In this document: positions 43,106 through 52,720 of the stretch, in pieces
How the letters are laid out: every line of letters begins with the position of its first letter
Position numbering within the stretch: position 1 is the stretch's first letter
DNA from: JAMLHH01 sp035515235
Lineage (GTDB): Bacteria > Bacteroidota > Bacteroidia > Chitinophagales > JADIYW01
Assembly: GCA_035515235.1 (NCBI GenBank)
Contig: DATJBS010000012.1
Location: forward strand, 124,001-188,000
Length of the DNA stretch: 64,000 nucleotides
Direction: 5' to 3'
Made by a program: the position numbers and the translations under genes
Notes under the pieces: generated by a model
Database searches by the model: none
Told to the model about the DNA's origin: nothing
What the model saw: the letters and a program-made list of their open reading frames with translations, nothing else

Positions 43106-43696
43106 ATGAAATTTTCTACATTTATTACGAGCGCAGTAGCTCTTTTGTTTTTTACGAATTCCTTATTTGCTCAAAACAGTAAACCTTTAAACAGGTTGAA
43201 TTCCATTGGACTTTTGGTAGACTATCCTCTCATTGAAGAGAAATTGCCAGAATCGACTTCGGGTGGTTATAAGCCACTTTTAATTCAAGCTAATTTGAGA
43301 TTTCCATTAATTAAGAATAATGGTGTACACCAAGCTACTTTATATGTGACGCCTCAGTTCAATCCAGTATTCTCTATTCCTACTTATAATAAATTTTTAT
43401 TTGAAGCAGGAGTGAACTTAGGAATTGCTTATGAATATTATATTCCAAATGCAGCAATTTTATTTTTTGGTATTAGTGTAGGTCCTCATTATATCAATAT
43501 TAATACAAGTCAGCAAGCCAATGGGTTTATCTTTTCTGATAACGTTTTTCTTGGAGTTCATCAAATCTTAAGTCCAAAATTGATGTTGACTTATCAAGTG
43601 AAATTGAGACATATTTCAAATGCAGGATTACAAAATCCAAACAAAGGAATTGATAATTTATTTGCAGGAGTTGGAGTTTCTTACTTCTTGAGATAG
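43106..43696 (+). CDS. PagL-like acyloxyacyl hydrolase (lipid A deacylase family), copy 2
   Basis: 196 residues with a signal peptide (ends LFAQ) and nearly the same mature sequence as copy 1 (NRLNSIGLLVDYPLIEE, GGYKPLLIQANLRFPLIKNNG). The H-x-S-N motif is conserved in KLRHISNAGLQNPNKGIDNLF. It lies 209 bases after copy 1, with its own -7 box and terminator, so the two copies can be expressed separately. The duplication may alter dosage or substrate range; the loops around FSIPTYNKF and GISVGPHYININTSQ differ most. Confidence 0.8.
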   Translation: MKFSTFITSAVALLFFTNSLFAQNSKPLNRLNSIGLLVDYPLIEEKLPESTSGGYKPLLIQANLRFPLIKNNGVHQATLYVTPQFNPVFSIPTYNKFLFEAGVNLGIAYEYYIPNAAILFFGISVGPHYININTSQQANGFIFSDNVFLGVHQILSPKLMLTYQVKLRHISNAGLQNPNKGIDNLFAGVGVSYFLR

Positions 43697-43717
43697 TATT
43701 TTTTAAAATTATATTCT

Positions 43718-43766
43718 ACCGAATAGAGTTAGCATGGATTGATGCTGACTTTATTCGGTTTTTTTA
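43718..43766 (+). terminator. terminator after PagL-like copy 2
   Basis: ACCGAATA (43718-43725) pairs with TATTCGGT (43752-43759), with further pairing of AGCAT and ATGCT inside, followed by seven T. Confidence 0.88.
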
Positions 43767-43793
43767 TTTATAAGCCAATTCTCATTGTCCTAA

Positions 43794-43824
43794 TTTGTAT
43801 TTTGAAGACTTTCATTTAGCTTTG
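43794..43824 (+). promoter_or_regulatory. yebC promoter
   Basis: TTTG (43794-43797), a 19-base spacer and TAGCTTTG (43817-43824) fit the Bacteroidota promoter consensus exactly. It predicts a leader of about 20 bases before the yebC ATG. Confidence 0.7.
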
Positions 43825-43847
43825 TGCTGAATCTGATATACTTAATT

Positions 43848-44555
43848 ATGGGACGTGCGTTTGAATACAGGAAAGCAACCAAATTTGCCCGTTGGGACAA
43901 AATGGCGAAACAGTTTACTAGAGCAGGAAGAGAAATCGTAATTGCAGTAAAAGCTGGAGGTCCAGACCCTGAGTACAATCCAACTTTAAGAAGAGCGGTT
44001 CAAAATGCTAAAGGCGTAAGCATGCCTAAAGATAGAATTGAAGCTGCAATCAAACGTGCAAGTTCTAAAGACGAAAAAGATTATACAGAAATAGTTTATG
44101 AAGGTATGGGACCACATGGTGTGGCTATAGTCATAGAAACAGCTACGGATAATCCTACAAGAACAGTAGCCAATGTAAGGTCATATTTTAATAAAAAGGG
44201 TGGGAGTTTAGGAACTTCTGGAATGCACGATTTTATTTTTGAGAGAAAAGGGGTGTTTAAATTTAATGCTGAAGGGATAGACCTTGAAGAGTTAGAATTA
44301 GAATTGATTGATAGTGGTTTAGATAGTTTAGAACAGGAAGAAGAGTTTATTTTAGCTTATGCCTCTTTTCAAGATTTCGGTGCAATGCAGAAAGCTTTAG
44401 AAGAGAAAGGGATAGAAGTGATTACAGCAGAATTGCAAAGAATTCCTACTATGCTCAAAGAGATGACTGAAGAACAAACAGACGAAATCTTAGAATTGAT
44501 TGACAAATTAGAGCAAGATGATGACGTACAAACTGTATATCACAATTTAGCTTAA
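43848..44555 (+). CDS. yebC: YebC/PmpR-family regulatory/translation factor
   Basis: 235 residues. The start is MGRAFEYRKATKFARWDKMAKQFTRAGREI; family members usually begin MGRxFExRK or MAGHSKW, so the ATG at 43848 is chosen over an earlier in-frame start that overlaps the promoter. Signatures are ALRRAVQNAKGVSMPKDRIEAAIKRAS-like and GPHGVAIVIETATDNPTRTVANVR. YebC proteins were described as transcriptional regulators and, more recently, as factors helping ribosomes at stalled sequences. Confidence 0.95.
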   Translation: MGRAFEYRKATKFARWDKMAKQFTRAGREIVIAVKAGGPDPEYNPTLRRAVQNAKGVSMPKDRIEAAIKRASSKDEKDYTEIVYEGMGPHGVAIVIETATDNPTRTVANVRSYFNKKGGSLGTSGMHDFIFERKGVFKFNAEGIDLEELELELIDSGLDSLEQEEEFILAYASFQDFGAMQKALEEKGIEVITAELQRIPTMLKEMTEEQTDEILELIDKLEQDDDVQTVYHNLA

Positions 44556-44572
44556 GAGATATACAATTTTTT

Positions 44573-45628
44573 TTAGGGATGAAAAATTTCATTTTCATGC
44601 TCATCTAGAATTATAGCATTTCTGTCTGAAAATTCTTTGGTGTATAAATCCACTAAGAGTATTAAGAGAGAGATAATGGTTGGTCCAAAGATTAATCCTA
44701 CAAATCCAAATATATTAATACCTATAATTACTCCGAATACAGTAATTAATGGATGGACATTTGCAATTTTCTTTTGAAGAATAAATCTTACTACGTTGTC
44801 AATATTTGTGACAATAATTCCACCATATAATAATAAACCAATTCCACTTCCAATATGTCCTTGTGCAATTAAAATTAATGCGAGGGGAATCCAAACAATC
44901 ATCGTACCTACGATAGGTAAAACAGATGCAATTCCTGTAATAATGGCCATAATCACCGGCTCACTAGCACCAAATATTAAATAACCTATCAACGCAAATA
45001 CTCCTTGAATTACAGCTAATAAAGGAATCACAATAGTATTAGAAATAATTAATTCTCGTCCTTTTTTACTGATAATTTCTGTATTTGTAGACTGTAATGG
45101 AAATAACTTTTTGAAATATGCTTCCATTTCTTTGCCATTGATAAACATGAAGTACAATATAAAATACATGATAGTAAAATTGATAACTATCATAAGCGTA
45201 CTTCCAACCATATTGGGCAAATAGGAGGAGATAGGACCTTGAAGTTGCTTGATGGTATCAAAAGTCATGACATTATATCCTGTCAATTCTTGAATCTTAT
45301 CCATCAGAATATTCCATTGGTCTAGTAAAGGCTGTGGGTTATTGATAATATTAGTTATTTTGTCTACCAATACATACCCTAAAAAGGTAAACGGAATTAG
45401 CAATACAATTGTAGCTCCTAACATTATTAAACCTGCTGCTAACCAATCTTTCCAGCCTTTTTTTTCTGTTAAGTAGAGGTAGACATTTCTAAATAAAATA
45501 TACAAAGTGAGCGCTCCCAAAATTGCACTGATATAGCTTAGTAGGTTTTTAGTGATTAAGAAGGTCAATCCTAATATCATTAATATTAAAAAGCCTTGTC
45601 TCAATTTATGGTTGTCAAAAGTGCTCAT
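44573..45628 (-). CDS. AI-2E family transporter (PerM-like)
   Basis: 351 residues with seven to eight transmembrane helices in the UPF0118 pattern: paired N-terminal helices, a long amphipathic region around 90-150 (YVLVDKITNIINNPQPLLDQWNILMDKIQELTG), then VLPIVGTMIVWIPLALILIAQGHIGSGIGLLLYGG and DNVVRFILQKKIANVHPLITVFGVIIG. Members export diverse small molecules or Na+; AI-2 transport is not implied by the family name. It is tail to tail with yebC and divergent from dnaX. Confidence 0.9.
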   Translation of the reverse strand: MSTFDNHKLRQGFLILMILGLTFLITKNLLSYISAILGALTLYILFRNVYLYLTEKKGWKDWLAAGLIMLGATIVLLIPFTFLGYVLVDKITNIINNPQPLLDQWNILMDKIQELTGYNVMTFDTIKQLQGPISSYLPNMVGSTLMIVINFTIMYFILYFMFINGKEMEAYFKKLFPLQSTNTEIISKKGRELIISNTIVIPLLAVIQGVFALIGYLIFGASEPVIMAIITGIASVLPIVGTMIVWIPLALILIAQGHIGSGIGLLLYGGIIVTNIDNVVRFILQKKIANVHPLITVFGVIIGINIFGFVGLIFGPTIISLLILLVDLYTKEFSDRNAIILDEHENEIFHP

Positions 45629-45711
45629 TCGGTGTCTTTTTTACAATGTAATTTAAATTTTAAACATACTCACTCAATATCTTAAAAATGATATGCTATC
45701 TTTAAAACGAG

Positions 45712-47468
45712 ATGCAGCAATATATCGTTTCAGCAAGAAAATATAGACCCAGTAGATTTGATGATGTAATTGGGCAAGAGCAAGTAACAGTGACTTTGCG
45801 TAAAGCACTAAAGTCAGGTCAATTAGCACAATCATTTTTATTTTGTGGTCCCCGAGGAGTTGGAAAGACGACATGTGCGAGAATTTTAGCAAAAGCTATC
45901 AATTGCGAGAATCCGGATTCAGATTATGAACCGTGTAATGAGTGTCGTTCTTGTACTTCTTTCAATGCCAATGCTTCTTTTAATATTCATGAGTTGGACG
46001 CTGCGTCCAATAACTCTGTAGATGATATTAGAAATTTAGTGGACCAAGTGCGATTCGCTCCACAATCTGGAAAATATAAAGTCTATATAATAGATGAGGT
46101 GCACATGTTGAGTAATTCTGCATTTAATGCATTTTTGAAAACATTGGAAGAGCCACCATCTTATGCTATTTTTATTTTAGCGACTACTGAAAAACATAAA
46201 ATCATTCCTACAATTCTCTCTAGATGTCAGATTTATGATTTTAAGAGAATTTCGAATATAGATATTGTAGAAAATTTACAATCTATTGCTCAAGCAGAGA
46301 AAGTTGAAGTGGAAGACCAAGCCTTACATGTGATTGCGCAAAAGTCAGATGGAGGAATGAGAGACGCTCTTTCTTTATTCGATAAAATTGTAAGTTATGC
46401 TGGTAAAGAAGTGACTTATAATGATGTAATCAATAATTTGAACATCTTAGATTATGATTATTACTTCAATATAACCGACCATTTATTACTGGAAGATAGT
46501 TCTGCTGTACTTCAACTTTTCAATGATATCGTGGCAAGAGGTTTCGATGGAGAAATATTTTTAATTGGACTATCAGAGCATATCCGTCAGTTATTAGTTG
46601 CTAAAGATGCAAGGAGTTTAAATTTGTTGGAAGCTTCTGATGACCTTAAACATAGATATCAAAATCAAGTGAGTAAGACCAATGAGACTTTTTTGCTGAA
46701 TGCTTTGAATATCATTAACTTATGTGATATCAATTATAAAACTGCAAGAAATAAACGTCTCCATGTAGAATTGGCCTTACTAAAACTGTGCTTCTTAAAT
46801 ACACAACTTGAAAACGTCTTCGGCGCATTAAGTACTGAAAAAAAAAACTGAATATAGTAGTTGAGAGTGAGAAAAAATCAATATCTCCAGTTCCTAAAAA
46901 AACATCAACTGCTTCTGAGACTTCCAACCCAGAAGTCCAAGCAATAGAATCAAAACAAGGAACAACAACTGTTCAAGATCCTGCATCTTCACGCAAACGT
47001 TCAAGAGAACGATCTAGTCAATCTAGCTTATCAAATATCTTAAATTCTGAAAATCTACCTGTAGAAGAAGAAATTCCAAAAGAAATCCCTACTCAAGAAG
47101 CTATTGATAAATTATGGAGTGAATTTCTTGAGGATACTGAAAAGAAGTTAGATTCTTTTTTTATGAGTTACGCAGTGACAACTCAACCTATTTGGAAATC
47201 TCCAGATACCATCTTTTTTAAATTAACTAGTAATATTGCTCAAGGGACATTAAATAGCAATAAGAGCATTTTTATCCCATTTTTTAAAGACAGATTACTT
47301 GTAGATCAGCTTATATTTGAAAGTGAAGTTGAAATTGTCAAAGTTGAAAAAGCTCCTCAAAAGACAGGTTATACTTTTAAGGAACGATTGAATGATTTGC
47401 AAAATGAAAATCCTAGCGTAACTTTGTTTATAGAAAAATTCGGATTAAAAATTTCTGGCAATGAATAA
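45712..47468 (+). CDS. dnaX: DNA polymerase III gamma/tau subunit with internal frameshift
   Basis: The first frame (45712-46851) encodes a 379-residue clamp-loader ATPase (gamma): Walker A GPRGVGKTT (46-54), zinc cysteines C65, C75, C78, C81, DEVHML (128-133) and LEEPPS. A run of ten A (46838-46847) precedes its TGA. The -1 frame is open from that run to 47468 (VVESEKKSISPVPKKTS... then a C-terminal domain with NIAQGTLNSNKSIFIPFF). A -1 shift or one extra A in the transcript would make tau of about 585 residues. TATCTTTA (45697-45704) is a likely -7 box 7 bases before the ATG. The 3' end overlaps the CoA-binding gene by 8 bases. Confidence 0.9.
46838..46847 (+). promoter_or_regulatory. dnaX slippage site (A10)
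   Basis: Ten consecutive A, read as GAA AAA AAA AAC TGA in the gamma frame, allow ribosomal -1 slippage (AAA to AAA) or transcriptional slippage. Both lead into the open tau frame starting CTG AAT ATA. Long A-runs have this role in dnaX of other bacteria such as Thermus. No strong downstream hairpin was noticed. Confidence 0.75.
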
Positions 47469-47823
47469 GAAAACATTAGTAATAGGAGCTAGCGAACATA
47501 TAGATAGATATAGTAATCAAGCTGTAAGATTATTGAATAAATTTGGACATAATGTTAAAGCATTAGGCGTTAAAAATGGTTGGATAGAGACTACTGAAAT
47601 AGAAGTCGAACGACCTCAAGACGATGACTTTGATACTGTGACGATGTACTTAAACCCGCAAAGACAAAAAGATGTGGAGGAGTATATTTTATCTCTAAAT
47701 CCAAATAGAATTATTTTTAATCCTGGAACTGAAAATCCTGTATTTGCAAGAGAAGCACAAGAGAAAGGTATTGAAGTAGAGAATGCTTGCACTTTAGTGT
47801 TGTTGAGAACTCATCAATACTAA
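47461..47823 (+). CDS. CoA-binding protein (YccU-like)
   Basis: 120 residues with a Rossmann-like CoA-binding domain: KTLVIGASEHIDRYSNQAVRLLNKFGHNV, VTMYLNPQRQKD and IIFNPGTENPVFAREAQEKGIEVENACTLVLL. Family members bind CoA, but their physiological role is unclear. Its ATG overlaps the last 8 bases of dnaX (tau frame), pointing to translational coupling. Confidence 0.88.
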   Translation: MNKKTLVIGASEHIDRYSNQAVRLLNKFGHNVKALGVKNGWIETTEIEVERPQDDDFDTVTMYLNPQRQKDVEEYILSLNPNRIIFNPGTENPVFAREAQEKGIEVENACTLVLLRTHQY

Positions 47824-47824
47824 A

Positions 47825-48682
47825 ATGCAGAAGAAGTATTTTCTCTATTCTTTTTTTGTCCTACTAATTTTATCTGCTTGCAAAGAGAAAGTTTTGCCTA
47901 ATGATGAAATTATTTTAAAATTTGAGCCTTCTGTAGGTCAAGAGTATGTCACTGATATGCAAATTAATCAAAGCATGGAAGCTGACGTCAATGGGGTTTT
48001 TACTTTAATCGATCAAAATTTTGAGTTTAAACTACTCTCTATTATTCTACAAGATTCTTCTGGCTTTTTTAAAATTAAAAATCAATATCTAGGTTTGAAA
48101 ATGAATCAGTCTCAATCTGATGAAGAGCAGGAGGAAATTCAATCTATTGATACGGATGAAGAGAAATGGGGGAGTGGAACAGAGCTGGAAAACTATTACT
48201 ATTTATTGAAATCGAGTATTTATCAAACTATTTTAGATTCTAGCGGTCAAGAAATCTCTTCAGATTTGGAAGAACTGAATAAAAAAATTGGAGGACAAAA
48301 GTTTTCATCTCCTTTTCAAAAAATGTTTCAATATGGTGTCTTCTTTCCAGACTATCCTTTGAAAGAAAAAGATGTTTGGTATAATGAAATAGCTATAAGA
48401 GATAGCTTAATAGTTATCACTGGTAATACCCGTTATCAACTTGAAACCTGGGATGATGAATTGGTATACATTAATATTTCCAGTCGCTTAAAAGGAAGAT
48501 ATGTTGGTTTTGGCAATAGTGGTCAAATGGATGTAGAAAAAAACGGTAATATCATTATCTACAAAAAAACTGGTTGGACAAAAGATGCAAAAATAGAGCA
48601 GAAGATTTCTTGGATAGATGATCAGACTAATGAGAACAAACTCATTGGAGATATTCAAATTCAATCTCACCCATCTAAATAA
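47825..48682 (+). CDS. lipoprotein of unknown function (DUF6263-like)
   Basis: 285 residues. A lipobox ends the signal peptide at LLILSAC (about C19). The mature part is beta-rich and starts with a GQEYVTDMQINQSMEADVNG segment, with acidic stretches (DEEQEEIQSIDTDEEKWG) and a repeated KIKNQYLGLKM / YINISSRLKGRY strand pattern resembling the DUF6263 family. It begins 1 base after the CoA-binding gene and closes the dnaX operon. Function is unknown; it is likely an outer-membrane or periplasmic lipoprotein. Confidence 0.7.
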   Translation: MQKKYFLYSFFVLLILSACKEKVLPNDEIILKFEPSVGQEYVTDMQINQSMEADVNGVFTLIDQNFEFKLLSIILQDSSGFFKIKNQYLGLKMNQSQSDEEQEEIQSIDTDEEKWGSGTELENYYYLLKSSIYQTILDSSGQEISSDLEELNKKIGGQKFSSPFQKMFQYGVFFPDYPLKEKDVWYNEIAIRDSLIVITGNTRYQLETWDDELVYINISSRLKGRYVGFGNSGQMDVEKNGNIIIYKKTGWTKDAKIEQKISWIDDQTNENKLIGDIQIQSHPSK

Positions 48683-48702
48683 AAAAGACTCCATTTGGAG
48701 CC
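48681..48702 (-). terminator. terminator of PhoD-like pseudogene
   Basis: On the minus strand, GGCTCC-AAAT-GGAGTC forms a short hairpin (48687-48702) followed by TTTTTT (48681-48686). Confidence 0.7.
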
Positions 48703-48725
48703 TATATAATAGTCTTGAAATCTAA

Positions 48726-50564
48726 CTATTGAATCTTCACAACATTTCTACCGATAAGGTTGGTTCCATCAGTGATATTGATTCTGTATTGTCCTATTGG
48801 TAATTCGCTCGCTTCAATTATTTTATAATGTAATCCTGTATTTACTAATCCTAAAGGTTGCGATTTGACTAGTTTACCAGTCATATCGAAAATTTGGAAA
48901 GTTAGATTCTGCGGTTGATCGATATAAAATTGTAAGCCCACAGTGATAATAAATGGATTAGGGTATGCTCCTAAAATAGTTCCAAATTGTTGTTGTTGTA
49001 TTGCTGTTACAATATTTTCTCTGATACCTTGTGGTACAAAATCTATATTTGTATAAGCTGCTACCGATTCTTTTTTTGAATTGAATAAATGATTCATTCC
49101 ATCAGGAGAGTACCAGCTTGTTCTATATTTAATTACTCTATGTGGTTGATTTACAGTTTGTACAAAATAGTAATCACCTTGAGTTCTCTCTTTATTGATA
49201 TCTAAAAGAATATACCCTCTTTTGTCTAATTGTACATCGAGAGTACTTGGATTCAAAGCTGAAACTATTGCAGGAGCTACGGGAAAAGGTAATCCTGTAG
49301 AAGTAACTGCAGAGGTGACAAATTCTACACCTGCAGCATTCTCTCTAGAAGTCGGAGTATATTTCTTCTTTCCAAAAGGTAAATCATTCGCCCAAAATGT
49401 ATGTATGTCTCCTGTTAAAACTACAATATTGTCAATGTCGTTATTGTTTATAAAATCAAATAGTCGAGCTCTTTCAAATGAATAACCGTCCCACTGATCT
49501 GTATTTAAAACATTGCCAAATAAAATTAATGGACCGACCATCACTTGTTGTGCAATAATCTTCCATTTTGCAGTGGAGTTTTTTAATCCTTGTTGTAGCC
49601 ATTCCATCTGCACTTCTCCAATCAATCTTTTATTTGGACCATCCGGAGCTGTTTCTATATCTCTTTCAATGATTCTTGTGTCTAAGAAAAAGACTTCTGC
49701 TAATTCGCCAATTTTGATAGATCTGTAAATTTTAAATTTATTATCTGGATCAATTTCTCTGATAGGAATCCATTCTAGATAAGCTTGTAAGGCGGCACTT
49801 TTTCTTGCACTCCAATCTCCTTGGCGGGAAGGGTTGTGATTTTCTGCTCCATCTTTCCAAGAGTTATTTGCAAATTCATGGTCATCCCATACATTGTAAA
49901 AAGGATATTGCTGATGTAAATTTTGCAACATCGTATCTAAATGATATTGAGAATATCTTGTTCTATAATCACTTAGTGAAACAGTAGCATTTTCCGGTTC
50001 CGGTTTTCTATTCGGATTTTTTCCAAACTCATTCAGTCCATATTCATAAATATAATCTCCTAAATGAAATACAGCATCGATATCATTTCTTTCACTAATT
50101 CTATCATAAACATTATAAAATCCCCATGTATAACTCGCGCAAGAAACCTGAGCAACTCTAAAATTACTCACATCACTAGTAGGTATAGTTTTAGTTCTAC
50201 CTCTTCTTGAGCGATGTCCTTCTTTATCTTCAAATTCATAAAAATAAAATGTATTTTCATCTAAATCTTGAACATCTACTTTTACAGTATAGTCTCTTGA
50301 GCCATCTGTAGTAAATATTCCTTGATCGACAATATTTTCAAAAAGAGAATCTTTAGCAATTCTCCATATCACATTTGCCGAAGGAGCATCTGTAGTAATC
50401 CTAGTCCAAATGATAACTTTTTCAGATGTAGCGTCACCTGAAGCTATACCATGATAAAATGGAGCCATATCTTCGTTGAGAATGGTCCTTTGAGGATAAT
50501 CTTATTGAGCGAATGCCAAAACGGAAATACTAAAAAATAGTATTAAAAGTATATGCTTTCTCAT
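48726..50564 (-). pseudogene. PhoD-like alkaline phosphatase with T9SS sorting domain, interrupted after the signal peptide
   Basis: From ATG 50564 the frame encodes a signal peptide (MRKHILLILFFSISVLAFAQ), then a TAA at 50502-50504, then an intact downstream protein (DYPQRTILNEDMAPFYHG ... to the end). Without the stop it would be 612 residues and homologous throughout to the neighbouring intact copy, which has FAQHDLPQRTTLNED at this place. The remainder has the PhoD metallophosphatase core (YIYEYGLNEFG, NVWDDHEFANNSW, LTGDIHTFWANDLPFG) and a C-terminal type IX sorting domain (GAYPNPF ... GQYRINITDG). Internal starts would give a protein without a signal peptide, unable to be exported. Confidence 0.85.
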
Positions 50565-50710
50565 ATTGAAATTTTTAAAGACCCTTTATATAAAGTTAAC
50601 TACTATATGTATACAAAGAATGCTTTTGTAATTTTATTTTCAAGAAAGTTTTGTGCTCTTTTTGTGATTTATATTATTGAATAGAATTGCTTTATATCGT
50701 ACGATATCCT

Positions 50711-50737
50711 AAAATATAAAAGGCTCCCGAAGGAGCC
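50711..50737 (-). terminator. terminator of intact PhoD-like gene
   Basis: GGCTCC-CGAA-GGAGCC (50722-50737) followed on the minus strand by TTTTATATTTT. Confidence 0.8.
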
Positions 50738-50763
50738 ATGTATGAGTTGAGTTTGAATTTTGA

Positions 50764-52599
50764 TTATTGAATTTTGACTACATTTCTACCAATTAAATTG
50801 GTGCCGTCTGTGATATTAATTCTGTATTGACCTGCCGGTAATTCATTGGCTTCAATACTTCTATAATGTAATCCTGTGCTAACTAAACCAAGTGATTCTG
50901 ACCTGACTAATTTTCCGGCCATATCAAAAATCTGGAAAGTAAGTTTTTGTGGTTGATCTACATAAAATTGTAAACCTATTGTAGAAATGAAAGGATTAGG
51001 ATAAGCTCCTAAAATCGTTCCAAATTGTGGTTGATTGATAGAAGTTACCGTGTTCTCTCTTATACCTTGAGGTACAAAATCAATATTTGGAATTTCAGCT
51101 ACAGAAGGAATTTTGTTTCTAAATAAACGATTCTGTCCATCAGGTGTGTACCAACTTACTCTATGTTTAACGACATCTTGAGGTTTATTGACTGTTTGAA
51201 TAAAGTAATAATCTCCTTGAGCTCTTTCGTCATTGACATCTAAAAGAATATAACCTCTTTTGTCTAATTGTACATCTCTGATATTAGGATTCAATGCTGA
51301 TAAGATTTGCGGAGCCACAGCAAATGGCAAACCTGGAGAAGAAACTGCTGAAGTAACAAATTCTACAGCTGCAGCATTTCTTTTTTCAGGATCGTATTTT
51401 TCTTTTCCAAAAGGCAAGTCATTCGCCCAAAATGTATGAATGTCCCCTGTTAATACTACTATATTATCGATATTGTTATTATTGATAAAGTCAAATAATC
51501 TAGCTCTTTCAAAAGAATAGCCATCCCACTGATCAGAGTTTAAAACCAAACCAAATGCTTCTAATGGACCCATCATCACCTGCTGAGCGATAACTTTCCA
51601 TTTAGCAGTTGAGTTTTTTAGACCTTGTTGTAGCCAATCCATTTGTACTTCACCAATCAATCTCTTATTAGGACCATCCTCATCTTTTTCATTATCTCTT
51701 TCAATAATTCTAGTATCTAAGAAAAATACTTCGACTAAATCGCCGATTTTCATAGATCTATAAATTTTGAATTTATTATCTGGATCGATTTCTCTGATAG
51801 GAATCCATTCTAAATATGCTTGTAAAGCTGCACTTTTTCTAGAGTTCCAATCACCCTGTTTATTTGGGAAATGGTTATTAGCTCCATCTCTCCAAGAGTT
51901 ATTTGCAAATTCATGGTCATCCCATACATTGTAAAAAGGATATTGCTGATGTAAATTTTGCAACATTGTATCTAAATGATATTGAGAATATCTTGTTCTG
52001 TAATCAGTTAGAGAAACTAATGGGTTTTGTGGGTCAGGTTTTCTGCTTGGATTTTTGCCATATTCATTAAGGCCATATTCATAGATATAATCTCCTAAAT
52101 GAAAGATAGCGTCGAAGTCATTTCTTTCACTAATTCTATCGTAGACATTGAAATATCCATGAGGGTAACTAGAGCATGATACTATAGCTGCTCTAAAATT
52201 GCTTACATCTTTAGTAGGAATTGTCTTAGTTCTTCCTCTTTTTGATCGATGCCCTTCTTCGTCTTCAAATTCATAGAAATAGAAAGTGTTTTCATCTAAA
52301 TCTAGAACGTCTACTTTTACAGTATAATCTCTCGAAGCATCTGTCGTAAATACCCCTTGATCGATGATATTAGAAAAAAGTGAATCTTTTGCAATTCTCC
52401 AAGTCACATTTGCAGAAGCTGCATCAGTTGTAATTCTTGTCCAAATAATCACTTTGTCCGCAGTCGCATCTCCTGATGCAATGCCATGATAAAATGGAGC
52501 TAAATCTTCATTTAAAGTAGTACGCTGTGGAAGGTCATGTTGTGCAAATACAGTGGTGGATATACAAAAATAAAGTAATAATGGTAAAATTTTTCTCAT
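50764..52599 (-). CDS. PhoD-like alkaline phosphatase with type IX secretion sorting domain
   Basis: 611 residues from the ATG at 52599 (MRKILPLLLYFCISTTVFAQ, a signal peptide); an open frame upstream of it does not match the family. An N-terminal Fn3-like PhoD domain (FYHGIASGDATADKVIIWTRITT) precedes the metallophosphatase core with IFHLGDYIYEYG, YNVWDDHEFANNSW, VEVFFLDTRII and VVLTGDIHTFWANDLPFG. The last about 75 residues form the T9SS domain (GTILGAYPNPFISTIGLQFYVDQPQ, FDMAGKLVRS, LPAGQYRINITDG). It would cross the outer membrane by type IX secretion and hydrolyse phosphodiesters or monoesters. Confidence 0.92.
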   Translation of the reverse strand: MRKILPLLLYFCISTTVFAQHDLPQRTTLNEDLAPFYHGIASGDATADKVIIWTRITTDAASANVTWRIAKDSLFSNIIDQGVFTTDASRDYTVKVDVLDLDENTFYFYEFEDEEGHRSKRGRTKTIPTKDVSNFRAAIVSCSSYPHGYFNVYDRISERNDFDAIFHLGDYIYEYGLNEYGKNPSRKPDPQNPLVSLTDYRTRYSQYHLDTMLQNLHQQYPFYNVWDDHEFANNSWRDGANNHFPNKQGDWNSRKSAALQAYLEWIPIREIDPDNKFKIYRSMKIGDLVEVFFLDTRIIERDNEKDEDGPNKRLIGEVQMDWLQQGLKNSTAKWKVIAQQVMMGPLEAFGLVLNSDQWDGYSFERARLFDFINNNNIDNIVVLTGDIHTFWANDLPFGKEKYDPEKRNAAAVEFVTSAVSSPGLPFAVAPQILSALNPNIRDVQLDKRGYILLDVNDERAQGDYYFIQTVNKPQDVVKHRVSWYTPDGQNRLFRNKIPSVAEIPNIDFVPQGIRENTVTSINQPQFGTILGAYPNPFISTIGLQFYVDQPQKLTFQIFDMAGKLVRSESLGLVSTGLHYRSIEANELPAGQYRINITDGTNLIGRNVVKIQ

Positions 52600-52720
52600 C
52601 TTATGTTGTCTTTTCTTAATATTTCTTAAAGTTACGAAGTCATCACTTGTTATCTTAATCATTTTAAAATAAAATTCATAAAATTTTATTAAAACACTAG
52701 ATAAGAAATGCGCATATATT

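Noticed and set aside
47163..47468. Separate gene starting at ATG 47163 after dnaX
   Set aside because: The same frame is open back to the A10 run, and its N-terminal part continues the Ser/Lys-rich linker expected for tau. It is the tau C-terminus reached by frameshift, not an independent gene.
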